Below are positions 62,701 through 64,000 of a DNA stretch of 64,000 bases, piece by piece (positions within the stretch are counted from its first letter, which is position 1; each line of letters opens with the position of its first letter). The position numbers were made by a program, and so were the translations under genes. Under the pieces are notes generated by a model, which had not been told where the DNA came from, ran no database searches, and saw only the letters and a program-made list of their open reading frames with translations. This stretch comes from Clostridium ljungdahlii DSM 13528 (GTDB lineage: Bacteria; Bacillota; Clostridia; Clostridiales; Clostridiaceae). The stretch is taken from NCBI RefSeq assembly GCF_000143685.1, contig NC_014328.1, positions 4,092,001 to 4,156,000 of the forward strand, in the 5' to 3' direction.

Positions 62701-64000
62701 TGTAAAGAGTTCTAATTATAGCATCCAACATTAAATACGCCTGATAAGGTAGAAAACTTAGTATTAGAAAGAATTGTTCTACTACAGTTTTAAAATTACT
62801 TATTTTACCTGAAAGTCCATTTCCCCTTATAGGAGAAACTACTGTTTCAGATACGTCAAAAAGTATAGGTGAAAGTATTGAAACAAAGGCTACTACCAAA
62901 AAATCATTTAAATTTTTAAATAATGTCATAGACACTATAATTAACACCATTACGGAGGGTGCTATAATGCTTCTTCTTAAGTTATCTATTATCTTCCACT
63001 TTGATAACCTATTTAAAGAACTTTTTTTAAATAACCAGGGAAGCAGCTGCCAGTCTCCTCTTACCCACCTATGAAGTCTTTTACAACTGGTATTATAGTA
63101 AGCAGGATATCCATCTACAAGTTCTATATCAGTCACAAGAGCAGCTCTTGTATAAGATCCTTCTAAAAGATCATGGCTTAATACAGAGTTTTCGGGTATT
63201 TCACCTTTTAAAACACTGTTAAATACATCTACATCATAAATACCTTTACCCGTAAATATACCTTCGTCAAATAAATCTTCATACACATCAGAAATAGCAT
63301 TTGTATATACGTCTATTCCTGTTTCGCCTGAAAATATACTGGAATGAAGCGTTTTATTTGCACTTAATACACTGACACTTACTCTAGGCTGCATAAGGCC
63401 GTGTCCCCTTATTACTTTTTTACCGTCACGATTCAGATAAGGTATGTTTAGGGGATGAGCCATAGCTCCTATGAGAAATCTAGCTGTATCTTTAGGCAAT
63501 TTAGTATCTGCATCCAAAGTTATAACATACTTTACATCATATAAATTTTTTATGTCACCACTTATAACATCATAACTTGTATTATCACTTCCCCTTATAA
63601 GAGAGTTGAACTCCATAAGCTTTCCACGTTTTCTTTCCCATCCAATCCACTTTCCCTCTTTCTCATTATATTTCCTAAACCTGCTTAAAAAATAAAATTT
63701 GTCTTTTTGCCCTTGAGAATATTGCTTATTTAATTTTTCTATTTCATTTAAAGCTGTATCTACTATTAATTTATCATCTTTCTCTTCTCTTTCAAGGCTA
63801 TCCTTAAAATCACCTAATAGTGCAAAATACAAATTTTTTTCTTCATTTGCTAGATAATAAACCTCTATATCACCTATAAGTTTTTTAACCTGCTTAATAT
63901 CGTTTATAATAGCAGGTATTACTACTACCGTACTAAACTTTTCAGGTACACCATCTCTAAATTCAATTTTAGGTATAAACCTGGGTTTTACAAGCTTATT
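56792..64000 (-). CDS. Giant cyclic beta-1,2-glucan synthase-like protein (GT84 + glycoamylase + GH94 domains; 5' end cut)
   Basis: The frame is open from the window edge through 2402 codons to the stop at 56792; an internal TTG near 63832 is not its start. The order is a glycosyltransferase 84-type domain (VITLDADTKLPKDTARFLIG, QPRVSVSVLSANKTLHSSIF), several transmembrane helices (~340-520), a glycoamylase-like region (SPTNMAMGISSNIVAYDLGY, GKALVSWSGTMFEYLMPLII), then two GH94-related halves (AYGISGDLPIVLAVIRNENH; YGFRDQLQDVMAICYIDPSE). This is the NdvB architecture that makes and phosphorolyses cyclic or linear beta-1,2-glucans. The N-terminus is outside the window. Confidence 0.88.
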   Translation of the reverse strand, partial: NKLVKPRFIPKIEFRDGVPEKFSTVVVIPAIINDIKQVKKLIGDIEVYYLANEEKNLYFALLGDFKDSLEREEKDDKLIVDTALNEIEKLNKQYSQGQKDKFYFLSRFRKYNEKEGKWIGWERKRGKLMEFNSLIRGSDNTSYDVISGDIKNLYDVKYVITLDADTKLPKDTARFLIGAMAHPLNIPYLNRDGKKVIRGHGLMQPRVSVSVLSANKTLHSSIFSGETGIDVYTNAISDVYEDLFDEGIFTGKGIYDVDVFNSVLKGEIPENSVLSHDLLEGSYTRAALVTDIELVDGYPAYYNTSCKRLHRWVRGDWQLLPWLFKKSSLNRLSKWKIIDNLRRSIIAPSVMVLIIVSMTLFKNLNDFLVVAFVSILSPILFDVSETVVSPIRGNGLSGKISNFKTVVEQFFLILSFLPYQAYLMLDAIIRTLYRLFISKKNLLQWQTAADAEATCKKGLESYLRSMWIGSALGIIIAFLGFRSSVEDAVLVVPSCIIWIFSPWIAFNISNERKNTEEDIHKEEKDILRRLGRETWAYFEDFISPESNWLSPDNYQEEPYKGVAYRTSPTNMAMGISSNIVAYDLGYIGIKELIYRLHHIISNMESLERYRGHFYNWYDIKNKVPLRPRFISTVDSGNLVAYMWLTEESLEEYMSYPIINKNLPEGFKDTLKLAQNELYSKLKIEYAYGNFIDKLSKNNLTIFSLESLLQDLNTECVKFIGAGKNLYWNEKVKNMTCKFMDELNEFFPWIYLINENEEFHDFRPELNELATKIPLRELPEAFDKLINLMDKGNKKDSSEEENRHKDDLKKLLLDSKLNLCNFISNVKNVIEKLRTIDEEHNFNMLYSKKRQLFAIGYDVEKDTIGKNYYDLLASEARQASFVSIAKGEIKQNHWFNLGRSMASMGGGKALVSWSGTMFEYLMPLIIMKSFPNTLLSETYEYVVKAQKKYGEKRRVPWGISESAYYDFDINSIYQYKAFGIPAAGLKRGLINELVIAPYASLMALQVDFKSAFYNVKNLIKSKAEGRYGFYEAIDYTRERLARKQKCALVKCFMIHHQGMSFMSLDNVLMENVLQERFHRIPRVKSAELLLQEKIPKNIIYNHEEHSTNEKPIVKNENVIARKFTGACTEIPVVNIISSNNYSMMITNSGSGYSKRGNMTIYRWREDATKDDTGMFFYIKNINSNEYWSAAYEPCEHEGEEYEVVFSPDKSEFRRKDGNLRTYTEVTVCQEEEGEVRRISITNTGEKRREVEITSYMEVTLSPYNADLVHPAFQKLFIETEFIHNPVCLLASRRPRKKDEKRPWLVQTIALEGEQLGSIQYETSRVKFIGRNRNLRNPRAMDNDVQLTKSVGAVIDPVISIRVRIAVDPGKTCKVAYTTAITSSREKAIEIANKYRDMFNVNRIFKLSWTESQMEMKYLGIKSNQINMYQKMASRILFLNSSLEQRKEYIMNIRKGQSALWAYGISGDLPIVLAVIRNENHMSLVRQLLSAHEYWMWKGLSVDLVFINLQDSSYMQPLQNKLGDAVNSKASRYKKNIDGGIFLYNKDTMKKEDIELLIGISKLVIDGDKGELFEQIEDSIYLPEGSMEKIDENTSLAFKNKSSYHFQLPELQYFNEVGGFSSQGKSYIIVLKDHNHTPVPWINVISNKKFGFHISESGTSYTWSKNSRENKLTTWSNDPVMDGESESIYLRDEVTGQIWSISPEPIRDSGQYVIEHGFGYSNFKHEANGIVGEMDVFADMNESVKVFKIKLRNISGKRRKISVTYYAKLVLGVCHEQTAQYICTGFNKESEYIYARNPYSEHFNQGICYMKILGGEELSYTASRKEFIGRGGDISKPKALECEQFSNKVGAGFDPCLAENVKVELDTNSEEEVLILFGEEDSSEEVRRVVEKYSSIKNAYMELEKVQEYWSKLFGTIQVDTPDESMNIMLNGWLMYQIIACRYWARTAFYQSGGAYGFRDQLQDVMAICYIDPSETRKHIIYSASRQYLEGDVQHWWHPFVESGIRTRFSDDLLWLPYVVEDYIQNTGDYSILSEKALYLEDTALQDGEDERYNISNVSEKSGTIYEHCIKAIEKSLKFGSHNIPLIGSGDWNDGMSTVGNKGQGESVWLGWFLYNILDKFIPICTFEGDVKSSNKYSELKEFIRENIEENAWDGGWYRRAYFDDGTPLGSAMNEECQIDSISQSWAVISGAAKESRAKEAMEALERNLIRRDKGIILLLSPAFDKSDLEPGYIKGYVPGVRENGGQYTHAAIWSILALSKMGYNNKAYSAFSMINPINHSNTYLNCQVYKVEPYVMAADVYAVEPHTGRGGWSWYTGAAGWMYRTGIESILGMKFKEKLGFTVSPCIPDSWNGFSMKYTRGKCIYNIQVLKDNEKGIWLDGNKVSQGIIPFLREGEHEVKVYM

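Noticed and set aside
1-64000. CRISPR arrays
   Set aside because: No regularly spaced direct repeats were seen and no cas genes are present.
63832-64000. An internal TTG near 63832 as the start of the glucan synthase gene
   Set aside because: The same frame stays open to the window edge and encodes conserved N-terminal sequence (PRFIPKIEFRDGVPEKF), so the real start is outside the window.

Overview
The window is low-GC, densely coded DNA from an anaerobic Firmicute, almost certainly Clostridium sensu stricto. The support is the A/T-rich codon use, the strong AGGAGG-type ribosome sites, a monofunctional CO dehydrogenase (cooS) at the left edge, many Fe-S/ferredoxin-domain proteins, a trpS T-box leader and a minimal SufBC system. 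The species cannot be fixed from the sequence; an acetogen-like clostridium fits.

Layout. (1) 1-8.7 kb: cooS (cut by the edge), a UspA protein, then a mostly minus-strand cluster resembling the 'orange protein' (ORP) locus known from Desulfovibrio: three NifX/NifB-type metal-cluster proteins, two MinD-like ATPases carrying 2[4Fe-4S] inserts, a DUF134 regulator with a zinc ribbon, a Fur-like regulator, an HxlR regulator with a divergent PPOX-type flavoprotein, an Mrp/ApbC ATPase and a small coiled-coil protein. (2) 8.8-14.3 kb: LysR/YeiH pair, a decayed metallo-beta-lactamase gene, a flavin reductase, and a three-gene cassette (CooC-like ATPase, RmlC-like cupin, flavin reductase). (3) 14.3-19.3 kb: two permease + TIGR03943 pairs flanking a ZnuA-like lipoprotein. 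(4) 19.2-25.3 kb: LysR plus a compact siroheme sulfite-reductase-like protein, SufC-SufB, a fourth NifX-like protein, DUF364 and DUF1847 proteins. (5) 25.4-37.1 kb: two DUF421 membrane proteins; a FecBCD-type ABC system with two binding-protein paralogues, MOSC protein, methyltransferase and FmdE protein; ModABC and ModD. This looks like a molybdenum/tungsten region and it contains a structured leader RNA. (6) 37.3-43.5 kb: an accessory patch with surface proteins, an HD protein, remnants of an IS and of an integrase, tRNA-Trp, and a ZnuA-like protein that has lost its metal ligands. (7) 43.5-64 kb: mostly housekeeping: tandem HD-GYP-type protein, tsaE-tsaB-rimI, tyrS, ECF S component, PAP2 protein, HAD phosphatase, prfC, trpS, and a very large cyclic-glucan-synthase-like gene cut by the right edge.

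The most striking non-coding observation is a promoter/operator module present three times (6405-6456, 8432-8483, 11848-11899). Each copy has a -35/-10 pair with exactly 17 bp spacing flanked by two TGGCATTTGCCA-like palindromes whose centres are exactly 40 bp apart. They drive a NifX-like gene, mrp and a flavin reductase. A fourth promoter, at 2868-2890, shares the -10-proximal operator at the same offset and drives another NifX-like gene. This suggests one unrecognised regulator controls the ORP-like metal-cluster set. Other non-coding items are a ~222-bp imperfect palindrome whose terminal motif recurs as the 2432-2490 hairpin, and a candidate molybdenum-cofactor-type leader RNA at 28289-28405.
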